Notes under the pieces: model-generated
Databases searched by the model: none
Told to the model about the DNA's origin: nothing
Seen by the model: only the letters and a program-made list of their open reading frames with translations
Position numbers and translations under genes: made by a program
Assembly (NCBI GenBank): GCA_023333565.1
Contig: JAJKFH010003470.1
Span: 186,001-250,000, forward strand
Direction: 5' to 3'
Origin: Puffinus mauretanicus
Lineage: Eukaryota; Chordata; Aves; Procellariiformes; Procellariidae
Length of the DNA stretch: 64,000 bases
Shown here: positions 24,130-35,600 of the stretch, piece after piece
Layout of the letters: every line of letters starts with the position of its first letter
How positions within the stretch are numbered: position 1 is the stretch's first letter

Positions 24130-27100
24130 AAATCATATTTCCCATTATTTTGTCTCCGGCTTAGAAGACAGTGGTATGTCTACAACTAGTCCCTACAGAG
24201 GGCCATACCTTTTAACTACTACTGTTTGTGGTTTGTTTTTTTTTTTCTCTTCCACATAATAAAAGAGAAAGATTCCTTAGATGTAAATATCGCAGTATCC
24301 TGCTTTTGACAACTAAGTTTGGGGCAGTGGAAAATCAAAAAGATAACACCCATGATATTTGAGAGATTTGAAAGCTCTAAGCTTGGAAGCGTTATAGTTA
24401 CTATCACCTGTATTACTGAAATTGGATCCAGCTCCACTATAGCTTGCCATAGTGTCCAAAGGTATATGCCTCCAGCAGTCATACAATTTGCTGCAGCACT
24501 TACCTTTGTAGTGCAGTGGACAAGAAGAGCAGCAGATAAAACAGAGTATTATGCAAACAATGTTTTGTTTATATGGAGCTAATGAACTAGTTCCAAGAAC
24601 TGCTAAATCACCAGAGAATATTCACTGGAGAAAATTCTTCTTCAGATTGTCTCATCTTCTCTTCCATCCACACAATAGCACAACTTTTCCTGTTCGTTCT
24701 CTTAGAACCACAGTATTTCCAAAAGCAATAGCTGCACAAGAGGGAAAAAAACCCAAACCTTCTTTCTGCAGAAAACATGAAAATTTAAATAGCTGCTTGC
24801 TTCTCTAAAAGTGAACTGTATTTACTCTAAAAATAAGAATTATATCACAAAAAATATTTATCATACAGAAAATATTTCCTAGTATATCACTGAACTAAGC
24901 TTCAGAAATTTAAGAACATATAAATACACATAATTTCATTACAGCTATAGTATACATTAGAAATACAGGGAGGGTTTATTTTAGACACCTCAGGTATCTG
25001 CAATCCCTTTCCTACCTGTCTTCCCATTAATGCCATCCCCAGCTCTCCTCCACTAGAGGTACCTATTTCTTTATATTAACTACACAAGCAATGGCAGGCC
25101 TGACCTGAGTTCCTGATGTAGTAAAGGGAAAACACATATATACCTGGGCAAGGAAAAGGGAAAAATTACATGTCTAAAGCACTCTGAACTGGGTAGCTTG
25201 AGTACCAACGCACGAACTAGGCATGTTTTATGCTTATTAGTAACTCCCTACTAAAAGAAGTTGAAAATTCAAAGCACTGATTCCATTTTCATTGCTTTAT
25301 TCGTACTTGAAGATGAAAGTACTACACACATTCAAATCAGGAACTAACTCAGATTTACTTACTTTTTAATTTCAGCTTTTAGACCCATCCTCCTCTTCAC
25401 TTTCCCTCTGACAGACTTCCCTTACCCCCAAGTCCTGACTCACTTTCTTGGAATAGATGACTTCAGCAATTCTGCTAATTTAAGGTATTAAATATATCCA
25501 TTACTTATCTTCATATACAGAGTATGTACGCATTTGATCATATTTTGAGAAGCGATTGCCTCAATCTGCTTTAAGAATTGCATTTCAAATTATCAACACT
25601 TATAAGCCATGTACTGCAGGGAGGAGCTTTAAGTACTGAATAATTAACAGAAATTGGCCCACAGATAACAAGATGTTTCACTAAGCCACTGCAGAGGCAA
25701 GACTAACAGGATTCATTATATATCATATTTCTGTCATCTTGCTGTATAGCACCTATTATATTACTTCATAATTGAATTTATTCAAGTCATGTCAATTCCA
25801 TCATCAACACACCTAAAAACACTCTGATAACCATGGCCCTATCAACATTTAGCTCATGTTCCCAAGTTATAATATAACAATTGACAGCAAGAAGTCTTAA
25901 GTAGAGAGCAGAGTTTGTTGTTTAAATGGAAACTTGATGAATGTATAGTTGGGAAGCAATGAAATAATTTTTCTGACTATACCAACCATTAAAGTAGCAG
26001 ATACTAACAAAAAAAACCTGGTGTGATACAGGGTTTTTTTATAATCACACATTACTCTCTGGGGGTAGGGGATAAGTATGTGCTGTTTAAAACTATACAG
26101 ATTTTTGGTTGGTACAAAAGACACTAGAGACTAGAGACTGAAACCTTTCAAATTAGTTAACTGCACGTATTATTACATAAACTATTGTTTGACATGTTAT
26201 TCATTTTTACCAGTTTTATGGAAAAAGTAAATTGTTAATATGAAGACCTGCAAAGAATCACAAACTGTTACTACAGAGTGTTGCACGCAGAATATCTAAA
26301 CACACATTCTAACAACTGAATTCCAAGTCACAGTGAATTCAGAGTAGCAGCTACATGCACACTTACACAACTGCTCAGGTGTGAAAAAGAAAATGCATAT
26401 TTTGAAAAATTACAGTGATGTGTAAGGATGTGTCTGCATTGCCACCTATTTGTGCTGGCATGGAAAGTAGAAATAGCTCACTAATTAAAGTGTCTCTAAG
26501 ACAATATTACCCCTTTTTCAGGCATACGTGTGCGTGTGTGTATATTTATATATGTACATAAGAAAAAATATTCATCCAACTCTCTATATGGGAAATGGAA
26601 TACACTGTAAGATTAGAGATGGGAAAATGCTAAAGAATATGCACAAAATATGAAGTTCCCAATCTGAAAAGCTACAATACTGTGTTCTGAAGGAGAAAGA
26701 TAATACATAATACATTCATACTAAAGCTAGGGAATTGCAGAAGAATCAATCATTTTCTCAAGGTATTTGAAGATTACTGTACCACAAAAAGCACAGCAGT
26801 AATGCACACGCAGGCAAATGCTACTTTCCCACAGATGCATAACTCTGAGAAAGAAAAAAAAAAACAGCTAAGACTAAGTCCTATGTAGAACAGATAGTGA
26901 ACGATAATAATATTTTTCCAAAAATTGAGTCAACAGCACTCACCACTGTACAACCAACATAAAGGAAGGCAGAGGATGGGGAAAGAAAAATCAGCAAATC
27001 AAAGTAACACTCTACTATAAAATTGAATTTTAATTGGGTAAATATTGCTCTTAGCAGTCATTTTTGTGCAATCAAGATATTTTACAATCATCCAAGCAAT

Positions 27101-28107
27101 AGCTGCTTCTCTTCACGAATCTCTGAAGGTATGGATACAGAACTGAAAGTAATTCTAAGCTACAGTCAATGTAAAAGTCTGTCTTTTATCCCAAGAAGCA
27201 TTCCACAAGAAAAGTACAAACTCATTCTAGTTATTCGTAAAATTCCATGACGCCAGACAGTGCCTGGAACCTCAAAACCCTACCACAGTTGATGTTCTAC
27301 CAGTGATCAGGCTGACCAAAAGGCAGATTAATAAAACACGTTTCATTATAGAATCCCTGAGGGACCAATGTTAAGATATTATAACCATTAATTAGTTAAT
27401 GATTGAGGAGATTTAACTGACCTTTGTTTAATCAACAAAATGATATGCTAAACTGTTACTCAGAAGGAAACAGGAATTGGGGCAGGGGGGATAAAAAGCT
27501 TGTTGGGCTTCCTTGTTTAGTACCTTGGTAACTTCATGTGATTTAAATTTCCTGTACATTTCTAAAACCACAGGTTCAGCAAGCCACATATAGAGGAAGT
27601 AGTCATTTCAAGATTTAAAACAGGAGAAACCTTAAAGTGAGGCATCAGCTTGGTCAATGACACTTTCTCCTTATTTGAAAAGGAGATCTAGTAGCAGCTA
27701 CTCAATTGTTTGTTTTTACAGGAGAAATACATCCATCTCTACAAAAAGTAATTAAAATTCACTGGAAATACGCAACTTTGAGGTGATGATGAAAAAAAGA
27801 AATGCAATACCTTTTCAAGTTCTGTGTGACTTTAGAAACTGGCAAACATTTTGCTCTTGTTCTGTCCACCAAGACCAGTTTAGTATCTCACCAACATTTG
27901 CCTACTGAAACATTTTCTATAGCTGACATTTTTCCAAACACTAAGAACCTTGGTGGTGACACAGTTTCTCAGTCATGATTGTAATAGGATGACACAGCTG
28001 TTGCCATTTACAGATATAAGTGTAATCTACTGTTATGATAAGAGAGCACGTGCTTAAACTGGAGATTCTCCTGAGCATGCAGAAAGAAAAGAAGTTTTTA
28101 AAAATAT
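24130..28107. other. Unique AT-rich DNA, no gene recognised
   Basis: No gene or known repeat is recognised. A short GT/AT tract lies at about 26526-26560 and an A-run at about 26853-26864. Confidence 0.55.
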
Positions 28108-28227
28108 AGTAATTCCTTTTCAGAGGAACTTCCAATTCCAAGCATTTGTCACACTTCTACTTCAAACACACAATGCAGAATTAAGGCACAGTAAGTAAAT
28201 AGCATCTACTCCTTGTATGGCTTACTC
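28108..28227 (+). repeat. Left arm of a long inverted repeat
   Basis: These 120 bases match the reverse complement of 29312-29431 with six mismatches and no gap (95% identity by hand alignment). The arm runs from AGTAATTCC to GGCTTACTC. It lies in otherwise unique sequence and has no coding potential that I can see. The outer flanks are A/T-rich and might extend the match weakly by about 10 bases. Confidence 0.93.
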
Positions 28228-28944
28228 AGAAATGCAAACAGACTTAACAGGGGGTGTTACCAAAGCAAGAAGAAATGTGATTAAAATAAATTTCTCAGTT
28301 CGTGAACTTCAGTTTACAAAAGCACATTAAAAACTCAAAAGCCAAACTGTTCAGAAGTTAAAATGCTGCACTCCCTTGAAGGTTTTCTTTCCTAAGATCT
28401 TTCTGGAGTCCCAGTGGTTTGCAGGCAGTTCTAAAGCTGTCTGAAGTAGATCGTAAGACATGCCATACGCTTGTACCTATTCTAAAAATCGTAGGCCATT
28501 TGCAATGAGAAACGCTGCAGTGCTAGGCACTGTGCATACACACAGCGGAAGCCACTTTCACCCTAAGGAGCTTGCACCTTTACCACACATACAGAGAAAA
28601 CAGGTAAAGTACTCACCTAAAGATAAAGGCTGTGACATAAAGCTCCAGAGTCTTAAACAAGGCCCCAAGGGAAGCTTCTGAAATTGATCTTGGGACCATG
28701 TGATTCCTTCCAATGCCTTTGGAAGGAATACCATATCTTTTCTTACTGGCCAGGTTGGTTTTGGAATATAGAATAGCTCTCACTCCGCTCCACCACAAAT
28801 CTTATTTAACTTTCCGCTCAGACTTAAAGGAAAGCTTCTGTCGTCCTTCCGCTCAGCTACTGCAAAACCAGATTTAAGCTGGGCAGCAAACAAAGCAAAA
28901 ATTAAAACAAAGAGCAAAAATTTCAGTTAACTTGAGAAATAATA
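28228..28944. other. Left part of the inverted-repeat spacer, unique sequence
   Basis: No gene or known repeat family is recognised in this half of the spacer. It has no detectable link with the CR1 relic that follows. Confidence 0.5.
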
Positions 28945-29311
28945 CCCGGTTGCAGCAAAAAAACCAACGGCATCAGAGCCTCTGTTAGGAAGAGCCCTGT
29001 CAGCATGTCAAGGGAGTTATTTGTCCCTCCTGCTCCACACTGGTGAGGCCACATCTGGAGTACTGAGTCCAGCTCTGAGGTCCCCAGCACAAGAAAGATA
29101 TGGATTTACTGGAGCCAGTCCAGTGCAGGGCCACAAAGATGAAGGGACAGAAGCATCCGTCACATGAAGAAAGGCTGAGAGAGATGGGACTGTTCAGCCT
29201 GGAGAAGAGGCGGCTTTGGGGGAATGTGGTAAGTGAGGGGAGGGAATGAAGAGGGAGACAAGACTAGGGCCCAAGGACAGATCAAGAGGCAATGGGCACA
29301 GATTCAAACAC
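28945..29311 (+). mobile_element. Old CR1 LINE fragment (3' part of ORF2), truncated at both ends
   Basis: The sequence follows CR1 ORF2 from the 'ccaacggcatc' region (KANGI in copy 1), through the 'ctggtgaggccacatctggagta' segment (the LVRPHLE block) and the 'gaggaaaggctgagagag' region ([17 protein letters not shown]) to 'aggcaatgggcacagattcaaaca'. It is diverged, has an internal loss after 'gcggcttt', and stops without the usual 3' UTR or octamer tail. Its right end coincides with the start of the inverted-repeat arm at 29312, so the CR1 was cut by whatever event placed that arm. No functional frame remains. Confidence 0.88.
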
Positions 29312-29431
29312 GAGTAAGCCATACAAGGAGTAGATGCTATTTTCTTACTGTGCCTTAACTCTACATTGCGTGTTTGAAGTAGCAGTGTGACAAATGCTTG
29401 AAATTGGAAGTTCCTCTGAAAAGGAATTACT
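29312..29431 (-). repeat. Right arm of the long inverted repeat
   Basis: This is the inverted partner of 28108-28227 (114 of 120 positions identical in antiparallel alignment). It begins exactly where the CR1 homology ends and is followed by a T-run and unique DNA. There is no target-site duplication around the arm pair, and the ends do not resemble a known DNA transposon terminus. Confidence 0.93.
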
Positions 29432-32400
29432 TTTTTTTTTTAATAGTAATCCCATAATTACATTTTTTCCTTACAGGCCCTTTTTCATTCTCTGCATAGG
29501 ACAGACCTGCTCTGCAGATCATCTGGCACTGAGCAAGTTGGTAAATTAATGATCAACTCCAGAAAACACGAGATGGCTGTGTATTTGCTCCTGATCATTT
29601 CAAATTTATTTCTACCATTACCACAAAATAAAAAACACGGAATAACGCACTGCCTTCGACATTTGTTTGATTACTCAACATACAGCACATTCACTTAAAC
29701 TTTTTGCCAATACATGTGAATTTCACACAAGTTATTCAGGAAATGAATAATCCAGAATGCTCAGGATTTAACACCTAACACAGGAGGAGGTCTGTGTAAC
29801 ACAGAGGCTCTAGCACACAAAGTTCATCTGATCGTTAGTTCCAGACACCTTTTATGTCAAAGAGTATATTGTCAGGCTGAATAAATCCAGCAGACTCCTC
29901 CTCCTGTTCTTCCCCTCATTGTCACTGTCAAGAAATATGCCTGTTATCTCTCTCACTGTCAGAAATGACATCTGGTTCTGTAGCAGCAGATTTAGATCTT
30001 CGAGGATGTCGCTGAATTGGGATGAAGTGCCTCAGCGTTCACCTCTGAAAGTGCCGGCTCTTCCATGTGCGCAGTACCGGGACTGGCTTGCACACAGGGA
30101 GGAGCATTAGCTCGTCTGATCCTGTGTGCCAAACACACAAACGCATACTGAAGTGACAGCTGGTTAGATACGCGACTGGAGTTACAACCAAGCTAGGCTA
30201 AAAGCTGCAGTTTTGACATCACAAAAGAGGGGGATACTCCTTTGTGCTCAGAGCAACTTCTAGGCCTCCAGGCTCAACACCTCACAACCATGCAATGACA
30301 AGTTTCTAATAACTTGCATATTACCCTTCCTCCTTAGAGAAGTGGGGGGGGAAGCTCCTTTTCAGGTACCAACAGTGACTGGCCAAGCAGAAAGATGGCG
30401 AAACACAAGAGCAATTTCAAGCCCAACGAATCTTGAGGAACCTTCATAACAGACAACTGTTATCTTAAATTTTTTAAATTTGTTAAGTAACTCATTTGGA
30501 AACCATTTATACATACAGAAAGCGAGGCATTTTTATAGAATGGTACTGCAGAAAACAGTTTATCTGATGACATTGTAATACTAGAGATGTCAGAAAAAAG
30601 AACAAAGAACAAAACTTAAAGAGAGAAAAATCTAAAAATGAGCGGTTTATCATTGCTACTATTCAAAGTAATGTTGCTCATAGTAATCTGAAGAGGCAGA
30701 TATCAAGTACCTCTGGTTTTCTTGCTCTAGAGAAGACACAAAAGTCACACATTTATAGCATTTAAAGTAGAAAGAATGTCTTAATGCACAGCTACTAAAT
30801 ATAAATATCCTTTTTATATTGAAAAAACCCTCCAAAACTGTCTTGTTCTATGCAATTCAGTATTTAGAATAACATTTCTTGGCTGTATTCACTGAAGCTA
30901 CTGCATATTCAGAGCAGATGTTACGTATATATACACACTTTCTCACACCACACTTACAGTTTATACAGAGCTTTTGTTCCCTGAAATTCGCAGACAAAGA
31001 TGAAACATTTATCTTGCTAAATAAAGGCACACTGTCTCAAAGAACTTTCCCTTTCCTGTGTGCTTCTCTTCCAGCACAATGCCTGCATCCACGTATATGG
31101 CAATCTTACATACAATTGATCAAATCGTATGGGGTTTGGACTGATCCCTCCCACCTCCTAATCGGTCAGAAGCAGCCCAGAGCTGTCTCTCACTATGCCA
31201 GCTGAGGCACTGCTGCTTCTTTTCAGCGCTGAATTCCACAAGGATAACGATGCGTGCATGGCGGCCCTCTTCCACAGGCTACTCCGCTTGCAGAACAGGA
31301 GGGAGTAGGCGAGAGGAGAATACATATGAAATTATCACAGTCCGAGAGACTGGGACGAACAACCCGGAAGATGACAAGCACATCTGCTAAGTTGTTCTAA
31401 AATCATAGCGGAGCAACAGCAATGCTTTAGATAAATCTTTCTCAACCTTTTCACCCAACATTTCATTTCCGTCACCTCTTTGTAGTAAGTGTCTGTTGGG
31501 GTTCAAACTAATCCTTCACACTTCACTAGCTGTTTATAGAGACTGCGACTGTAGCTTTACATTACAGTGAGCTGGCACCTTCATTATAAACTCATTCCTT
31601 TTCTGGTTCAGCTAATTGTACAAGGGGGAAATCATTCCAGATTGAAATAAGAAACATATGCACCTAGTTATCCTTCCTAGTATTTGAAACATTTACAGAT
31701 GATTAATTTTTGTTCAGCAGTAGTGTTTGTCTGTCACAGACTGTTGTTTGACTACAAATTAAATCCAGCTTTGGAGTTCCAAGTACCGAAAGAAAAACTC
31801 TGGTTATGCAGCACAAACCACGCATCTGCTGTAAGCTCGACTGTTGTTTCACACTCACTCAAAAATACCAATTTGTTTCATACTCACTAAAAATACTTAC
31901 AATTTATGTAGGTCCTAGCAGCCTTCAAGGTATTGTTTGTTCTCCCACTTAAATAGGTAGGTTTCCAAACAGCTATTTTATAATGATTTGTCTTCAGTAA
32001 GAAACTTTTCTGACTTCAGATCACAGAAAAGAGAAAAAGGGTATGGTGAAAACTGAACATAAATTTGCTGTCAGATTGAAAGAAGATGAGGACAGAGAAG
32101 TACAAGATCAAATTTTTGTCTTACTGCATGTCTGTCCTAACTATTTTATCTCAGATATAGGAAAAACCCACAGCAAACTACACAGATGTAAAACAATGTG
32201 CTAAAGGTGCTTCTGTCCATTAGGAAGTGAAATCAGGTATTAAATATATTATATTCTTGTGTTGTTTGAGTTTCACGGTTAGACTGCTATAGCTTATAAG
32301 TAGTCACGTAATCAGCCAACTTGAAGAGAGTTTTAAGAGACCTTCAAAAAAAAGAGGATCATTTTATTCACAGTAAATATTAGAAGCAACAAGCACAAAA

Positions 32401-34300
32401 CTAAAGTCTTCGGCCTTTCCCAAAGACTGTCAGAACTGTGAGAAAGGAGTCCTGCAATCCCCAATCACTAATAACAGATGAACTGATCATCTGGCACAAG
32501 ACTCCCCTCAACAGGGCAATCATTTGACAGGTTACAATAACCCTTACCCAGATCTCACATTTACATTTGAAAGATGGTCTGTAATCTAGCACCTCTTGAA
32601 GCTAGAAGGGTCGTATGAGACATCAGTAACAGAAGAGGTATTTCATGCAACAGCCTCTCAACTTTTTTGGGCACCAAAGCATTTCAAATTATTCTGCTGT
32701 GAGAAAGCTACCTATGGCTTCGCTATGCTTGTTCCTACAGTAAAGACCTGATTTTAGTCAGCCTCAGAATATGTCAAGTCTCTTATATAGCTCAAGCTGC
32801 ATATTGGGGAAATTACAGGATTTGAACACTGCATACCTGTATCCAAGTGCTGAATTTCCCAGCTTAGCAATGAAACATTTGCCAGCCATAAATTTAAGTC
32901 ATCTGCAAGAAAAATAATGGGGGGAAAAAAAGGAAAGAAATGATTAATGAACAGGTAGTACTGTCAGGCAGAAATTGTGGCATTGGAACTACGGAACTGT
33001 GAGGAGGAGATAATTTTATTTAATCAGGAGAGCTCTTCGATCTGACAGAGAATAGGGAGTACTTGTACACTGACAGTAATTGTTTTTCCTTCATTTAATG
33101 TAAGGGTGAAAAAATGAAGTCATGGAGGATCCAAGACTAGATCAGATATTTTACAAACTTGATAAGGTTATTGACAGCATCCAGGCTTTTCATATTTCAT
33201 AATGTTCTTACTGCTCTACTTGCACTAACTGGATGTTAAAAAGCTCAATGTACAGAATGCTCAGCAAAACACTATGAACACAGGAGAACAGAAGCAAAGA
33301 CTATCTTAAATAATTACTTTCTCAAACACACCAGAAATACTTAAGATTAAGCCTGCAAAAAGAGCAAATTATTGTAGTAACAGCAATTCAAGACTGGCAC
33401 CTCAGAACCAAAAAACCAGAAATAATCTTCCATGGTTTTTGGGGGTTTTTTTTGTTTTTTTTTTGTTTTGTTTTGTTTTTTGTTTTTTTTGTTTTGTTTT
33501 TTGTTTTTTTTAAGAATCAAATTTCAGTAGAATTAACATAATTTTCACCCCTTTTCAACCTACCTTTCTCACAGCAATCAGCCCTTGGGTTACCCAGGTC
33601 CATCCAGTCTAATGAAGGTACTGAACACTGGTCAACTCTATTTAAAGCCTGGAGGAATCAAAAATATCTCTGTCTTTGGATCAGGTCCTTATTTTTGTTA
33701 CGTGTGATTGATGTTTGCTTTCATTCAGGAGCTCAGTCACCTCTTCCCATCAATTTGCCTAGTGTTGTTTTGCAAACAGCAAGTTAGGTTTTTTTACTTA
33801 ATTGCGTAATTGTTAAAACGTCTGTAAACAAGAACAGTAGTTGAGGCTTTAGTTTCACTTAAAACACAGGGTTGTGCACTCTGCATTGCAGCCCTCTATA
33901 GTAGCTTCCCCACTCCCAGAGCTACCTTTAGAGAACAGCAGAATTTACGATTCTTTAAGGTACGAGGCCATCACACGGGCAGAACCATCCAGGTGATTTC
34001 AGAGGAGCCAATACATCACTTCCCAAACAGAATTAATTTGGCTACTGAACAAGAAATGTTACATTAGCTAACAGGCCAATTCTGGAATACTTGTATGAAA
34101 TAATGAACATCAGTGATCATTAACTATACATACATATACACGCACACTCACATTTAACTGGGCAAAATGAAAGCTTTGGGGCCCGACTACTAACCCCCCG
34201 AAGAGCTTATACATTTGGTATAGATCACTATCAGGTAATGCCGTAAAACTTACACTGCGTGAAGCTCCCCTTTTGTCTTGCACCTCCTTTCTCTCTCCTC
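29432..34300. other. Unique AT-rich DNA, no gene recognised
   Basis: There is no gene that I can name. A block with several CpGs lies at about 29930-30120. On its minus strand a frame of about 60 codons is open without a clear start (see findings). A long T-rich tract with scattered G lies at 33436-33511. Confidence 0.55.
33436..33511. repeat. T-rich (TTTTG)n-like low-complexity tract
   Basis: About 75 bases are almost entirely T with isolated single G residues, some in a TTTTG rhythm. On the minus strand this is an A-rich tract with single C. It may be the decayed poly(A) of a retrotransposed sequence, but no element is recognisable beside it. Confidence 0.85.
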
Positions 34301-34560
34301 CTCTCACACACCAAGGAAGATGAGGTAGGGGCAGCAGCAGCATTTTCCCATTTACTTGGTGAACTCTGAATCAACCCCTCCTCCCTGTGCAGTGTCTCAA
34401 GTATTTCTAATAGTATTTCTACAAGTATGCCTACAAGTATCAAGGGTTTCTTAATGAAGTTATGCAGAGAACAGTTATGGCCTTTTCCTTTATGCCAAAA
34501 AAATCACAGTGGTGTAGCCCAGTAAAAGTACAAGATTCTTTGCAGAAAATCCTGGTTTTC
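34300..34560 (+). repeat. Diverged direct duplication, copy A
   Basis: This segment aligns by eye with 35370-35600 in the same orientation. The best core is 34331-34392 against 35401-35459 (roughly three quarters identical), and a second matching block runs 34430-34510 against 35460-35540 after an insertion of about 38 bases in copy A. It has no coding features. It could be an old tandem duplication or two copies of an unnamed dispersed repeat. Confidence 0.6.
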
Positions 34561-35369
34561 TCTTGTCAAATAAAACAAAAGAATTACAAAACATTGTATA
34601 AAGGGAAGGAAAAAAGCTACCAACACTTTGCCCAAAAGGTTAAAAACAAACAAACAAAAAAAAAAGGGGGTGGGGGAGAGAGAGAGAGAGAAAGAATTCA
34701 AGAAAGGAAAATGAACATATTTCCAGGACCAAAAACCATTCTGTACAATGTACTACTGATATATTTTTAACCTTGACACTTTCATTAGTCTGTCACATAT
34801 ATTAACTAACGATTAACTAACGAACAGCAGAACATGACATGATTAAATACTAGCAGTGCAGTATTAAACTCATTAGGTTATACTGCTAATACCACCCTCT
34901 GCAAGAACAAACTTGACTGGAATTTACATATTTATACACACTTCTGAATTCGTCAGACCTAAGCCTTAACCCACATCTTCAATATCAGTGGAGCGACATC
35001 ACTTAACATTAGTTAAGGGTATCAATGTAAAGCAACGTACATCTGCATTGTAAAAATCAAGATACATTCATCAAAAAGCCATATGCAAACGTTAATCTGA
35101 ATTCTCTAGTACAAAGATTAGACCTTCCCATATTGAACGCAGAGCAGCAATACTAATGGATTAAGGAAGGACTTGGCAGTTGGGCATTACGACCAGGGAA
35201 CAGCACCACCACATGCTACACCCCTAACGTTTTTACACCGGGATTCTTCCATTGCTTTTTGTTGCACTAGGAGACACTAAATTCTGAAAGCCACAAAAAG
35301 GTGAAACATGACATTGTCTGCCATAGTATCAAATCAAGTATAACACACCTCAGACCCTCTCTCTCTTAT
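34561..35369. other. Spacer between the two duplicated segments
   Basis: No gene is recognised. It contains a simple-sequence cluster at 34641-34695 (A-rich with CAAA units, then G-run, then (GA)n). Confidence 0.5.
34641..34695. repeat. Compound simple repeat: (AAAC)n, poly-A, G-run, (GA)n
   Basis: A short run of AAAC units, a poly-A run, GGGGGTGGGGG and about nine GA units lie back to back. This is ordinary low-complexity sequence and is likely to vary in length between individuals. Confidence 0.9.
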
Positions 35370-35600
35370 TCACAGTAGAAAGGAAAAGGAAGTAGATAAA
35401 GCAGCAGCTCTTCCCCATTTGCTTGTTCAACTCTGATACAAACCTCCTTCCTTGTGCAGCACCTACGGGTACCATCAACCATTTCTTAGTTAAATTATTT
35501 GGAGGAATCACACTGCTTTCCCTTGTGCCAAACAGGGCTAAATCAGAACAGCCTAGTAGCAGTAAGAGACCCTCTTTATAGCCCAAAGGAAGCTGGAGGA
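35370..35600 (+). repeat. Diverged direct duplication, copy B
   Basis: This is the partner of 34300-34560, offset by about 1.07 kb in direct orientation. Shared landmarks are the GCAGCAGC string, the 'cccattt.cttg.t.aactctga' block, the 'cct.ccttgtgcag' block and the 'tttctta..aa.ttat' block. The level of divergence implies an old event. Confidence 0.6.

Noticed and set aside
28108..29431. DNA transposon with 120-bp terminal inverted repeats
   Set aside because: No target-site duplication outside the arms, no transposase remnant, and the spacer holds a CR1 piece whose cut end coincides with the right arm. A repair event fits better.
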